From the NCBI RefSeq assembly GCF_014646335.1, contig NZ_BMNG01000006.1, forward strand, positions 62,001 to 126,000: a stretch of 64,000 nucleotides of DNA, read 5' to 3'. Under the pieces are notes generated by a model. The model had not been told where the DNA came from. It was given only the letters and a program-made list of their open reading frames with translations, and did no database searches. A program made the translations under genes and the position numbers. Source of the stretch: Streptomyces lasiicapitis. GTDB lineage: Bacteria > Actinomycetota > Actinomycetes > Streptomycetales > Streptomycetaceae. This document shows, one piece after another, positions 46,111 to 54,475 of the stretch (positions are counted from its first letter, which is position 1; the number at the start of each line of letters is the position of its first letter).

Positions 46111-46932
46111 ATGGCACGACGCGGAATCCTCGGACGGTCCCGCCGCGAGTACAAGCTGCCCGAGCCCCACCCCTCGGGAGCGCGGCCGCCGAAGATCCCC
46201 GGCGAGCTGGTCCCCAAGCACGTCGCCGTCGTCATGGACGGCAACGGCCGGTGGGCCAAGGACCGCGGCCTGCCGCGCACGGAGGGGCACAAGGTCGGCG
46301 AGGGCGTCGTACTTGATGTCCTCAAGGGGTGCTTGGAGATGGGGGTCAAGAATCTGTCCCTGTACGCCTTCTCCACGGAGAACTGGAAGCGGTCCCCCGA
46401 AGAGGTCCGCTTCCTCATGAACTTCAACCGGGACGTCATCCGGCGCCGCCGGGACGAAATGGACGAACTGGGCATCCGGATCCGCTGGGTCGGCCGCATG
46501 CCCAAGATGTGGAAGTCCGTCGTCCAGGAGCTCCAGGTCGCCCAGGAGCAGACCGTCAAGAACGACGCCATGACCCTGTACTTCTGCGTCAACTACGGCG
46601 GCCGCGCCGAGATCGCCGACGCCGCGCAGGCCATCGCCCGCGACGTCGCGGCGGGCAAGCTCGACCCGGGCAAGGTCAATGAGAAGACTTTTGCGAAATA
46701 TATGTACTACCCGGACATGCCGGACGTGGATCTCTTCCTGCGGCCCAGCGGCGAGCAGCGCACGTCCAACTACCTGATCTGGCAGTCCAGCTACGCCGAG
46801 ATGGTCTTCCAGGACGTCCTGTGGCCCGACTTCGACCGCCGCGACCTGTGGCGCGCCTGCCTGGAGTACGCCTCGCGCGACCGCCGCTTCGGGGGCGCCA
46901 TCCCGAACGAGGAGCAGATCGCCAACAGTTGA
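46111..46932 (+). CDS. uppS: Isoprenyl transferase (undecaprenyl diphosphate synthase type)
   Basis: 273-residue cis-prenyltransferase producing long-chain polyprenyl diphosphate for cell-wall lipid carrier. HVAVVMDGNGRWAKDRGLPR (catalytic Asp with structural P-loop) and the C-terminal substrate site LFLRPSGEQRTSNYLIWQ are present. Arg/Lys-rich N-terminal lead of ~25 residues. ATG start. Streptomyces often carry more than one homolog. Confidence 0.94.
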   Translation: MARRGILGRSRREYKLPEPHPSGARPPKIPGELVPKHVAVVMDGNGRWAKDRGLPRTEGHKVGEGVVLDVLKGCLEMGVKNLSLYAFSTENWKRSPEEVRFLMNFNRDVIRRRRDEMDELGIRIRWVGRMPKMWKSVVQELQVAQEQTVKNDAMTLYFCVNYGGRAEIADAAQAIARDVAAGKLDPGKVNEKTFAKYMYYPDMPDVDLFLRPSGEQRTSNYLIWQSSYAEMVFQDVLWPDFDRRDLWRACLEYASRDRRFGGAIPNEEQIANS

Positions 46933-46944
46933 TCAGACGTACGG

Positions 46945-46973
46945 GGACTGCTCAGGCTCGCGCCGAGCAGTCC
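46945..46973. terminator. Bidirectional terminator uppS/zur
   Basis: Perfect 9-bp arms GGACTGCTC / GAGCAGTCC with 11-nt loop at the convergent junction, starting 12 bp after the uppS stop and overlapping the zur stop codon. Confidence 0.6.
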
Positions 46974-47368
46974 TCGCACGTGCCGAAGATCTCCACCGTG
47001 TGCGCCACGTTCACGAAGCCGTGCTCCGCGGCGATCGACTCCGCCCACGACTCGACCGCGGGGCCCTCGACCTCCACGGCCTTGCCGCAGACGCGGCAGA
47101 CCAGGTGGTGGTGGTGCTCGCCGGTCGAGCAGCGGCGGTAGACCGACTCGCCGTCGTTGGTGCGCAGCACGTCGACCTCGCCGGCGTCGGCGAGGGACTG
47201 GAGCGTGCGGTAGACCGTCGTCAGGCCCACGGAGTCACCGCGGTGCTTGAGCATGTCGTGGAGCTCCTGCGCGCTGCGGAACTCTTCCACCTCGTCGAGC
47301 GCGGCCGCCACAGCGGCGCGCTGCCGGGTGGACCGGCCTCGTACGGGGGGTCCCGCAGCGGTCGTCAC
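46952..47368 (-). CDS. zur: Zinc uptake regulator Zur (Fur family)
   Basis: 138 residues. Winged HTH (RSAQELHDMLKHRGDSVGLTTVYRTLQSLADAGEVDVL), then metal sites: HHHHLVCRVCGKAVEVEG and the terminal CEDC pair (structural zinc). Represses zinc import when zinc-loaded. GTG 47368 with GGGAGG upstream. It is the last gene after znuA-znuC-znuB, and a Zur box overlaps the znuA start, which supports Zur over Fur. Confidence 0.92.
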   Translation of the reverse strand: MTTAAGPPVRGRSTRQRAAVAAALDEVEEFRSAQELHDMLKHRGDSVGLTTVYRTLQSLADAGEVDVLRTNDGESVYRRCSTGEHHHHLVCRVCGKAVEVEGPAVESWAESIAAEHGFVNVAHTVEIFGTCEDCSARA

Positions 47369-47380
47369 AGGTGCCTCCCA

Positions 47381-47410
47381 GCACTCGTCAGCACTCGTCC
47401 GCACTCGCGT
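47381..47410. repeat. Three 10-bp tandem repeats in zur leader
   Basis: GCACTCGTC(A/C) twice, then GCACTCGCGT, in the 104-bp gap between znuB and zur. Non-coding. No Zur box seen here. Confidence 0.6.
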
Positions 47411-47472
47411 GGTGCGTCGTCTCTCGCCCGGCCATTGTGCCAGGTAGCCGCCGGACGGTGACCAGAGTGATC

Positions 47473-48366
47473 TCAGACAGTGACCTCGTCCGACGTGGGC
47501 CGCGAGCCCGGCACATCCGCCGTGCATGCCGCGTCGCGCGCCGCCGACGCCCGCGCCCTCCGGCGCGCGAGAGGCGTCGCGAGCAGCGTGAGCACGATGA
47601 ACACGCCGATCGTCAGGAGCACGATCGTCGCTCCCGGCGGCACGTCTTGGTAGTACGACGTGACCGTGCCGCCGAGCGTCACGGAGACCCCGATGGCCAC
47701 CGCGATCGCGAACGTCGCCGCGAAGCTCCGGGTGAGCTGCTGCGCCGCCGCCACCGGCACCACCATGAGCGCCGACACGAGCAGCAGGCCCACGACCCGC
47801 ATGGCGACGGTGACCGTGACCGCCGCCGTCACGGCCGTCAGGAGGTTCAGGGCCCGCACCGGCAGACCCGTCACACGCGCGAACTCCTCGTCCTGGCTCA
47901 CCGCGAACAACTGGCGGCGCAGACCGACCGTGACGAGGACCACGAACGCGGCGAGCAGACAGATCGCCGTCACGTCCTCCTCCGAGACCGTCGACAGCGA
48001 GCCGAAGAGGTAGGAGCTCAGGTTCGCGTTCGAGCCGCCAGGGGCGAGGTTGATCAGCATCACGCCGCCCGCCATGCCGCCGTAGAACAGCATCGCGAGC
48101 GCGATGTCGCCGCGCGTCTTGCCGTACCAGCGGATCAGCTCCATCGCGACAGCTCCGACGACCGCGACCGCCGTCGCCATCCACACCGGGGAGGTCGAGA
48201 GGAGGAAGCCGAGGCCGACACCCGTCATCGCGACATGGCCGATTCCGTCGCCCATGAGGGCCTGGCGGCGCTGCACCAGATAGATGCCGACGGCGGGGGC
48301 CGTGACGCCGACGAGGGCGGCGGCGAGCAGCGCCCGCTGCATGAACGCGTAGTTCAGGAATTCCAT
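47473..48366 (-). CDS. znuB: Zinc ABC transporter permease ZnuB
   Basis: 297 residues, about eight membrane segments of the ABC-3 family. MEFLNYAFMQRALLAAALVGVTAPAVGIYLVQRRQALMGDGIGHVA is the conserved N-terminus; DEEFARVTGLPVRALNLL is the coupling region. Ala/Arg-rich cytoplasmic tail. Starts 9 bp after znuC. Confidence 0.95.
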   Translation of the reverse strand: MEFLNYAFMQRALLAAALVGVTAPAVGIYLVQRRQALMGDGIGHVAMTGVGLGFLLSTSPVWMATAVAVVGAVAMELIRWYGKTRGDIALAMLFYGGMAGGVMLINLAPGGSNANLSSYLFGSLSTVSEEDVTAICLLAAFVVLVTVGLRRQLFAVSQDEEFARVTGLPVRALNLLTAVTAAVTVTVAMRVVGLLLVSALMVVPVAAAQQLTRSFAATFAIAVAIGVSVTLGGTVTSYYQDVPPGATIVLLTIGVFIVLTLLATPLARRRARASAARDAACTADVPGSRPTSDEVTV

Positions 48367-48375
48367 CGCCGGTCC

Positions 48376-49152
48376 TCAGGTGAGCAGGCCGGTGCGGACC
48401 GGGGCCGCGTCGGCGTCGTGGGGGTGGACGTGGTCGTGGCCGGGCAGCGCGTGCTGGCCGACGGCCTTGGGCGGCGGGCCGTCGTGCAGCACGCAGCCGT
48501 CGCGCAGGACGACCGCGCGGTCGATGAGCGGCTCCAGGGGGCCCAGCTCGTGCAGCACGAGCAGGACGGACGCGCCCTGCTCGACCTGGTGGCGCAGGGT
48601 GGCCGCGAGGACCTCCTGGCTGGCCAGGTCGACGCCCGCCATCGGCTCGTCCATGATCAGCAGTTCGGGCTCGGAGACGAGGGCGCGGGCGATCAGGACG
48701 CGCTGGTGCTGGCCGCCGGAGAGGGCGCTCACCGAGTCCTTCGCGCGGTCCGCCATGCCGACCAGCTCCAGGGCGTTCGTGACCGCCGCACGGTCGGCCT
48801 TGCGCAGCACGCCGAAGCGGGCCCGCGCGAGCCGGCCGGACGTCACGACCTCCGTGACCGTCGCGGGGACGCCGCCCGCGGCCGTCGTGCGCTGCGGGAC
48901 GTAGCCGACCCGCGCCCAGTCGCGGAAGCGCCGACGCGGCGTACCGAAGATCTCGACCGAGCCGCCCGTCACCGGGACCTGCCCGATGACCGTGCGCACG
49001 GCCGTCGACTTGCCGGAGCCGTTCGCGCCGAGCAGCGCGACGACCTCGCCGCGGCCCACGGCGAGGTCGATGCCACGGAGGACCGGGCGCCCGCCCAGCT
49101 CGGCCGTCACCTCGCGCAGGGATATGACGGGCTCACTCTTGGCATCGGCCAT
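48376..49152 (-). CDS. znuC: Zinc ABC transporter ATPase ZnuC
   Basis: 258 residues. Walker A GANGSGKS, signature LSGGQHQR, Walker B LLIMDEPMAGVD and the His switch (VLHELG) are intact. The C-terminal tail HALPGHDHVHPHDAD is His-rich, likely metal-binding. ATG 49152. The 65-bp gap to znuA holds GTGACGG-type short repeats. Confidence 0.94.
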   Translation of the reverse strand: MADAKSEPVISLREVTAELGGRPVLRGIDLAVGRGEVVALLGANGSGKSTAVRTVIGQVPVTGGSVEIFGTPRRRFRDWARVGYVPQRTTAAGGVPATVTEVVTSGRLARARFGVLRKADRAAVTNALELVGMADRAKDSVSALSGGQHQRVLIARALVSEPELLIMDEPMAGVDLASQEVLAATLRHQVEQGASVLLVLHELGPLEPLIDRAVVLRDGCVLHDGPPPKAVGQHALPGHDHVHPHDADAAPVRTGLLT

Positions 49153-49217
49153 GGCGGTTGCCTTCCGTGACGGGTCCGGTGACGGTGACGGCGACAGTGA
49201 CGGGCTTGTGGCGGGGG

Positions 49218-50255
49218 TCACTTGGCGCCGAGAGCCTTCTGGAGGGCGGCGAGATTGGACCGCATCACCTCGATGTAGTCGTCGCCCTTCGACTTCTTCG
49301 TGATGCCCTCGATCGGGTCGAGCACGTCCGTCTTCAGCTTCGCGTCCTTCGCGAGGGTCTTCGCGGTCTTGTCGCTGACCAGCGTCTCGTAGAACACCGT
49401 CGTGACGCCGTCGGCCTTCGCCATCTCCTGGAGGTCCCTGACGCGGTTCGCGCTGGGCTCGCCCTCCGGGTCCAGGCCGGAGATGGCCTCCTCGGTCAGG
49501 CCGTAGCGCTCGGCGAGGTAGCCGAAGGCGGCGTGCGTGGTGATGAAGACCTTCGAGTCGGTGTTCTTCAGGCCGTTCTTGAAGTCCGTGTCCAGGCCCG
49601 TCAGCTTCTTCACCAGGGCGGCGGTGTTCTTCTCGTACGTGGCCCTGTGATCCGGGTCGGCCTTCGCGAAGGCCTTGCCGACGCCCTCGGCGACCTCGGC
49701 GTACTTCACCGGGTCGAGCCAGATGTGGGGGTCCTTGCCGCCGGGGGTCTCGTGGCTGTGACCCTCGTGGCCCTCCTCGTGACCCTCTTCGCCCTCGTGG
49801 GACTCTTCGCCCTCGTGGCCGTGCTCCTCCTCGGAGCCGTGCTCGTCGTGCTCCTTGGCGTGCCCGCCGACCTCGGTGCCGTGCTTCTCCATGCTGGTCA
49901 GGGAAGCGGCGTCGATCTTGGTCTTGATGCCGGACTGGCCGATGGCCTCGTCGACGGAGGGCTGCAGTCCCTTCAGGAAGAGCGCGGCGTCCGCGTTCTC
50001 CAGCTGCGCCGTCTGCTTGGCGCTGATCTCCAGGTCGTGCGGCTCCTGGCCGGGCTCGGTCAGAGTCGTGACCTCGACGTCGTCGCCGCCGATCTCCTTG
50101 GCCAGGAACTCCATGGGGTAGAACGACGCCACCACGTCCAGCTTGCCCTCGTTGTTCTTGTCCGCCGCGTCGGAGGAGCAGGCGGTGAGGGCGGACAGGC
50201 CCAGCACCGTGGCGGTGGCGAGGACTGCGCTGGGTATGAGGCGTCGTACGTTCAT
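49218..50255 (-). CDS. znuA: Zinc-binding lipoprotein ZnuA
   Basis: 345 residues. Signal peptide with lipobox LTAC (Cys26). Zinc ligands His73 (EPHDLEIS), His177 (DPHIWLD) and the His of FITTHAAFGYLAERY. A His/Glu/Gly-rich loop of ~45 residues (about 125-170) is the metal-scavenging insert of the family. ATG 50255 is chosen; ATG 50264 and TTG 50273 are in frame. There is no ribosome-binding site, and the promoter sits so close that the mRNA is probably leaderless. Confidence 0.94.
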   Translation of the reverse strand: MNVRRLIPSAVLATATVLGLSALTACSSDAADKNNEGKLDVVASFYPMEFLAKEIGGDDVEVTTLTEPGQEPHDLEISAKQTAQLENADAALFLKGLQPSVDEAIGQSGIKTKIDAASLTSMEKHGTEVGGHAKEHDEHGSEEEHGHEGEESHEGEEGHEEGHEGHSHETPGGKDPHIWLDPVKYAEVAEGVGKAFAKADPDHRATYEKNTAALVKKLTGLDTDFKNGLKNTDSKVFITTHAAFGYLAERYGLTEEAISGLDPEGEPSANRVRDLQEMAKADGVTTVFYETLVSDKTAKTLAKDAKLKTDVLDPIEGITKKSKGDDYIEVMRSNLAALQKALGAK

Positions 50256-50269
50256 GACAGTCATTTTCA
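50255..50269. promoter_or_regulatory. Zur box
   Basis: Complement reads TGAAAATGACTGTCA, close to the Streptomyces Zur consensus TGAAAATGATTTTCA. It overlaps the -10 and the start codon of znuA. A weaker half-match TGACAACCGTTTCCA lies at about 50277-50291. Confidence 0.8.
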
Positions 50270-50292
50270 ACAAACTTGGAAACGGTTGTCAA
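50263..50292 (-). promoter_or_regulatory. znuA promoter
   Basis: On the minus strand TTGACA (50287-50292), 18-bp spacer, GAAAAT (50263-50268). Its start site falls at about the ATG at 50255. Confidence 0.65.
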
Positions 50293-50469
50293 CAAAGTGT
50301 CGATCTGTACGCGTCTGCTCGCGCTCGGCGACAGCGGGAACCGGCCCGCACCCGAACCGATTTGATCCGAGGGGTACGGCCGCCGGTAATCTGAAGCATT
50401 CGCTCCTGAGGCATGCGCTTCGTCAGCCCTGAAGCGTGGCTTCGCCGTCGTCGTAATGAAGAGAGCACC

Positions 50470-51849
50470 GTGGCCGCCGACAAGATCGACACCATCGTCA
50501 GCCTGAGCAAGCGCCGAGGCTTCGTCTTTCCGTGCAGTGAGATCTACGGCGGCCAGCGAGCCGCCTGGGACTACGGACCCCTGGGCGTCGAGCTGAAGGA
50601 GAACCTCAAGCGTCAGTGGTGGCGCTACATGGTCACCTCGCGGGAAGACGTCGTCGGCATCGACTCGTCCGTGATCCTGGCCACCGACGTCTGGCAGGCC
50701 TCCGGCCACGTCGCCACCTTCACCGACCCGCTGACCGAGTGCACCTCCTGCCACAAGCGCTTCCGCGCGGACCACCTGGAGGAGGCCTTCCAGGAGAAGA
50801 AGGGCCGCGCCCCGGAGAGCCTCGCCGACATCAACTGCCCCAACTGCGGCACCAAGGGTCAGTTCACCGAGCCCAAGCAGTTCTCGGGTCTGCTTTCCAC
50901 GCACCTCGGTCCCACCCAGGACAGCGGCTCCGTCGCCTACCTGCGCCCCGAGACCGCCCAGGGCATCTTCACCAACTTCGCCCAGGTGCAGACGACTTCG
51001 CGCCGCAAGCCGCCGTTCGGCATCGCCCAGATGGGCAAGTCCTTCCGCAACGAGATCACGCCCGGCAACTTCATCTTCCGCACCCGCGAGTTCGAGCAGA
51101 TGGAGATGGAGTTCTTCGTCAAGCCGGGCGAGGACGAGAAGTGGCAGGAGTACTGGATGGAGCAGCGCTGGAACTGGTACACCGGCCTGGGCCTGCGCGA
51201 GGAGAACATGCGGTGGTTCGAGCACCCGAAGGAGAAGCTCTCCCACTACTCCAAGCGCACCGCTGACATCGAGTACCGCTTCCAGTTCGGCGGCAGCGAG
51301 TGGGGCGAGCTGGAGGGCGTCGCCAACCGCACCGACTACGACCTGTCGGCGCACTCCAAGGCCTCCGGCCAGGACCTGTCCTACTTCGACCAGGAGGCCG
51401 GCGAGCGCTGGACTCCGTACGTCATCGAGCCCGCCGCCGGTGTCGGCCGTACCATGCTCGCCTTCCTGCTCGACTCCTACATCGAGGACGAGGCGCCCAA
51501 CGCCAAGGGCAAGCTGGAGAAGCGCACGGTCATGCGCTTCGACCACCGCATCGCCCCGGTGAAGGTCGCGGTGCTGCCCCTGTCGCGGAACCCGGAGCTC
51601 TCGCCCAAGGCCAAGGGCCTGGCCACCGCGCTGCGGCAGAACTGGAACATCGAGTTCGACGACGCCGGCGCCATCGGCCGCCGCTACCGCCGCCAGGACG
51701 AGATCGGCACGCCGTACTGCGTGACGGTCGACTTCGACACCCTTGAGGACAACGCGGTGACCGTGCGCGAGCGCGACACCATGAAGCAGGAGCGGGTGTC
51801 CCTCGACCAGATCGAGGGCTACCTGGCCACGCGTCTCGTCGGCTGCTGA
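50470..51849 (+). CDS. glyS: Glycyl-tRNA synthetase (dimeric type)
   Basis: 459-residue class II synthetase of the alpha2 type. Motif 1 region GGQRAAWDYGPLGVELKEN, zinc pairs CTSCHKR and CPNCGTK, motif 2 GKSFRNEITP and motif 3 near GVGRTMLAFLLDSY. GTG 50470 gives MAADKIDTIV, the usual start; the in-frame ATG at 50413 adds 19 atypical residues. Divergent from znuA. Confidence 0.96.
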   Translation: MAADKIDTIVSLSKRRGFVFPCSEIYGGQRAAWDYGPLGVELKENLKRQWWRYMVTSREDVVGIDSSVILATDVWQASGHVATFTDPLTECTSCHKRFRADHLEEAFQEKKGRAPESLADINCPNCGTKGQFTEPKQFSGLLSTHLGPTQDSGSVAYLRPETAQGIFTNFAQVQTTSRRKPPFGIAQMGKSFRNEITPGNFIFRTREFEQMEMEFFVKPGEDEKWQEYWMEQRWNWYTGLGLREENMRWFEHPKEKLSHYSKRTADIEYRFQFGGSEWGELEGVANRTDYDLSAHSKASGQDLSYFDQEAGERWTPYVIEPAAGVGRTMLAFLLDSYIEDEAPNAKGKLEKRTVMRFDHRIAPVKVAVLPLSRNPELSPKAKGLATALRQNWNIEFDDAGAIGRRYRRQDEIGTPYCVTVDFDTLEDNAVTVRERDTMKQERVSLDQIEGYLATRLVGC

Positions 51850-51872
51850 CGTTCACGCTTTCTTGTCACGAA

Positions 51873-51904
51873 GGCCCCCGGTTCCGGCCACGGAATCGGG
51901 GGCC
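51873..51904 (+). terminator. glyS terminator
   Basis: GGCCCCCGGTTCC (51873-51885) pairs with GGAATCGGGGGCC (51892-51904) over 13 positions with one mismatch, 6-nt loop, followed by TTT. A good intrinsic terminator 23 bp after glyS. Confidence 0.8.
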
Positions 51905-51924
51905 TTTGCTGCACACTGGGCGCC

Positions 51925-52140
51925 ATGCCTTCGACGACCACGAGCAAGGTCAGCAGATGGGATCAGCACGGGCGCGAACACATCGTCCACGTGCAAAAAG
52001 CGGGTGTGCAGCGGCAGTTGACCTGCGACACCTGCGGATGGAGCCGCAAGGCGCAGTTCCTGCCGTGGCTCAAGGCGGAGGAACACCTGGCCCAGGAGCA
52101 CCAGGCGACGGTGGATCCGTCGGCGCCCGCGGCTGATTAG
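51925..52140 (+). CDS. Small zinc-finger-like protein, unknown function
   Basis: 71 residues. CDTCGWSRKAQFLPWLKAEEHLAQEH (CxxC then His...His) at about residues 34-59 resembles a small zinc finger. ATG 51925. Streptomyces glyS is often followed by such a gene, to my recollection. The preceding terminator implies its own promoter. Confidence 0.75.
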   Translation: MPSTTTSKVSRWDQHGREHIVHVQKAGVQRQLTCDTCGWSRKAQFLPWLKAEEHLAQEHQATVDPSAPAAD

Positions 52141-52171
52141 GGCGGTTTCCGCGGGTGGCCGACGCGGGCCG

Positions 52172-53737
52172 CTAGTGGGTGTTGCGGACCAGGTCCGCCG
52201 CCTTCTCCGCGATGACCAGCGCCGCCGCGTTCGTGTTCACCGACACGAGCGACGGCATCACCGACGCGTCCGCGACCCTGAGGCCCGGCACGCCCCGCAC
52301 CCTGAGGTCCGGCGTCACCACCGCCTCCGGGCCCGTGCCCATCGCGCAGCTGCCCGCGAGGTGGAAGTACGGACCCGTCGCCGCCGCGAGGAACGCCCGC
52401 AGCCCCGCCTCGTCCGTGACGTCCGCCCCCGGAAGCACCTCGCGCGGACCCCACTCGGCGAACGGCCCCGAGGCCACCACCTCCCGCGCCACCTCAAGGC
52501 CGTGCAGCATGCGCCGTACGTCCGACTCCTCGCCGAGATAGCCGGGGTCGATCAACGGCGCCGTGCCCGGGTCGGCGTCCGCGAGGCGTATCGAGCCGCG
52601 GGCCCGCGGGACCGTGGCCACGGCGAGGGTGAAGCCGTTCTCCGGCGCGGTCATCGTCGGCGGGTGGTACGGCAGGTGGATGAACATCATCTGCATGTCC
52701 GGGCCCGGCAGGGACGCCTCGCTGCGCCACGCGAGGGAGGCCTCCGAGAGGTTCAGGCAGCCCGGCGGTATCGGCCGCTCGGCCTCGTACACGAGACCGC
52801 ACAGCGGATGGTCCTGGAGTTCCCGGCCCACGCCCGGCAGGTCGTGGCGGACCTCGACCCCGGCCCGGCGCAGCTCGTCGGCCGGGCCGATGCCCGACAG
52901 CATGAGGAGCCGGGGCGAGTCGACGGCGCCCGCGCTGACGATCACTTCGGCGCGCGCGTACGCCCGTACCGTCTCGCCGCCGCGGGTGAACTCCACGCCG
53001 GTGCACCGGTCGCCGTCGAAGAGCAGCCGGTGCGCGCGGGAGTCCGTGGACACCGTCAGGTGCGGGCGGTGCGCGGCGACGGGGTGCAGGTAGGCGTCGG
53101 CCGCGCTCTGCCGGGCCCCGTCGAGGACCGACAGGTCGTGCAGGCCCGCGCCTTCCTGGCGGGCGCCGTTGAAGTCGTCGGTGAGGGGGTGTCCCGCGGC
53201 CACGGCCGCGTCGACGAAGGTGCGCGAGAGCGGGTGGACGTCGGCGTCCGGGGCGGGGGAGGGGCGCAACGGGCCGGATCCGCCCCGGAGTTCGGCGCCC
53301 GCGCTGCCGGCGCCCGGTACGGACTCCATGCGCCGGAAGTACGGCAGCAGCTCGTCGAAGCCCCAGCCGGCGCAGCCCGCCGCCGCCCACGCGTCGTAGT
53401 CGGCGCGGTGGCCGCGCAGGAACACCATCGCGTTGATGGCGCTGGAGCCGCCGAGGGTGCGGCCGCGCGGGCAGGGCGGGGTGGTGCCGCCGAGGCCCGG
53501 CTGCGGCAGCGTCGCGTATCCGTGGTCCACGTCCGTGCCCCACAGCGACGGCCACGCGGAGGGCGTGGCGAGGTCCGCCTTCGTGTCGCGGGGGCCCGCT
53601 TCGAGCAGCAGGACGCTGGTGTCCGGGTCCTCGCTGAGCCGTGCGGCGAGTACGCAGCCCGCGGACCCGGCGCCGACGACGACGTAGTCGGCTTCAAGCT
53701 TCCCTGGATCCGTCAACTCGCTTGCCCCTAAAGCCAC
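52172..53737 (-). CDS. GMC-family FAD oxidoreductase (choline dehydrogenase-like)
   Basis: 521 residues. FAD site YVVVGAGSAGCVLAARLSED at residues ~18-37, GMC signature 1 (GRTLGGSSAINAMVFLRG), signature 2 (GAVDSPRLLMLSGIGP), and the C-terminal active site HLAGSCAMG with VNTNAAALVIAEKAA. Oxidises an unknown alcohol. GTG start with AGGAGG upstream. Its third codon is TTA (53729-53731), the codon read by bldA tRNA, so translation may be tied to development. Confidence 0.9.
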   Translation of the reverse strand: MALGASELTDPGKLEADYVVVGAGSAGCVLAARLSEDPDTSVLLLEAGPRDTKADLATPSAWPSLWGTDVDHGYATLPQPGLGGTTPPCPRGRTLGGSSAINAMVFLRGHRADYDAWAAAGCAGWGFDELLPYFRRMESVPGAGSAGAELRGGSGPLRPSPAPDADVHPLSRTFVDAAVAAGHPLTDDFNGARQEGAGLHDLSVLDGARQSAADAYLHPVAAHRPHLTVSTDSRAHRLLFDGDRCTGVEFTRGGETVRAYARAEVIVSAGAVDSPRLLMLSGIGPADELRRAGVEVRHDLPGVGRELQDHPLCGLVYEAERPIPPGCLNLSEASLAWRSEASLPGPDMQMMFIHLPYHPPTMTAPENGFTLAVATVPRARGSIRLADADPGTAPLIDPGYLGEESDVRRMLHGLEVAREVVASGPFAEWGPREVLPGADVTDEAGLRAFLAAATGPYFHLAGSCAMGTGPEAVVTPDLRVRGVPGLRVADASVMPSLVSVNTNAAALVIAEKAADLVRNTH

Positions 53738-53842
53738 TTCGCTCCTCCTGATGTCCCGCGGGTGTGCCGGGGTTCAGGGAATCAGGAGGGGCGGGGGCGG
53801 GTCAGCGGAACGGGGGAATCGGGTGGGGCGGCGGTGGCGGCG

Positions 53843-54427
53843 TCAGGGCCGCAGGCCCCGTACGAGCAGGTCGAGCAGCGAGGTGAACGCGTCCTCGACG
53901 CCCGCGCGCGACCAGTCCGGGGCGTACGCCGGGTCGTGGTAGCGGGCCGTGGCCTCGAACAGGGCGCGGGCCGTGACGTCCGGGTCGCACGGGACGAACT
54001 CGCCGCCCTCGGAGCCCTGTCGGACGATCACGGCGAGCTGTCCGGTGAGGTCCGCGATGTGCTCGTCGACGACCTCGCTGGCCTCGCCGACGAGGACCGT
54101 GTACGTCGCGAACAGCTCGGGGTCGTCGCCCGCCTTGTGCTGCTTGGCCTCGAAGAGCCCGGCGAGCCAGCGCCGCAGCCGGTCCTCGGCGGGGCCCTCC
54201 GCGTCGACCACGCCGGACAGGGCGTCGGACGTCCGGTCCAGCCAGCGCTTGGTGACCGCCTCGCGCAGCGCGGCCTTCGTGCGGAAGTGGCGGTACACGC
54301 TGGCGTGGCTGACGCCGAGCGCGCGGGCCACGTCCACCACGGTCGCCTTGGCGGCACCGTGGCGGCGCAGCACCTCCTCGGTCGTGGCGAGGATGCGCTC
54401 GGCGGTCAGGGTCTCGGTCGTAGCCAT
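53843..54427 (-). CDS. TetR-family regulator
   Basis: 194 residues. HTH: TAERILATTEEVLRRHGAAKATVVDVARALGVSHASVYRHFRTKAALREAV. Ligand domain resembles the YbiH/TetR_C_13-like group. ATG 54427 chosen over TTG 54433. A perfect palindrome lies 10 bp upstream. Probable targets are itself and neighbouring genes (GMC oxidoreductase 105 bp downstream, aldo/keto reductase upstream). Confidence 0.9.
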   Translation of the reverse strand: MATTETLTAERILATTEEVLRRHGAAKATVVDVARALGVSHASVYRHFRTKAALREAVTKRWLDRTSDALSGVVDAEGPAEDRLRRWLAGLFEAKQHKAGDDPELFATYTVLVGEASEVVDEHIADLTGQLAVIVRQGSEGGEFVPCDPDVTARALFEATARYHDPAYAPDWSRAGVEDAFTSLLDLLVRGLRP

Positions 54428-54436
54428 GGTCAAGAA

Positions 54437-54452
54437 GGTACCGGTCGGTACC
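54437..54452. promoter_or_regulatory. TetR operator
   Basis: GGTACCG-GT-CGGTACC, perfect 7-bp arms, 9 bp upstream of the tetR start codon. Typical TACCGGTCGGTA-type TetR site; implies autorepression. Confidence 0.65.
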
Positions 54453-54475
54453 CGCCGGGGCGGTGGCCGGTCATG

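Noticed and set aside
49218..51546. Minus-strand open frame extending znuC upstream through znuA and glyS
   Set aside because: Only the znuC portion (48376-49152) has recognisable domains; the rest is a GC-bias shadow of znuA and glyS.
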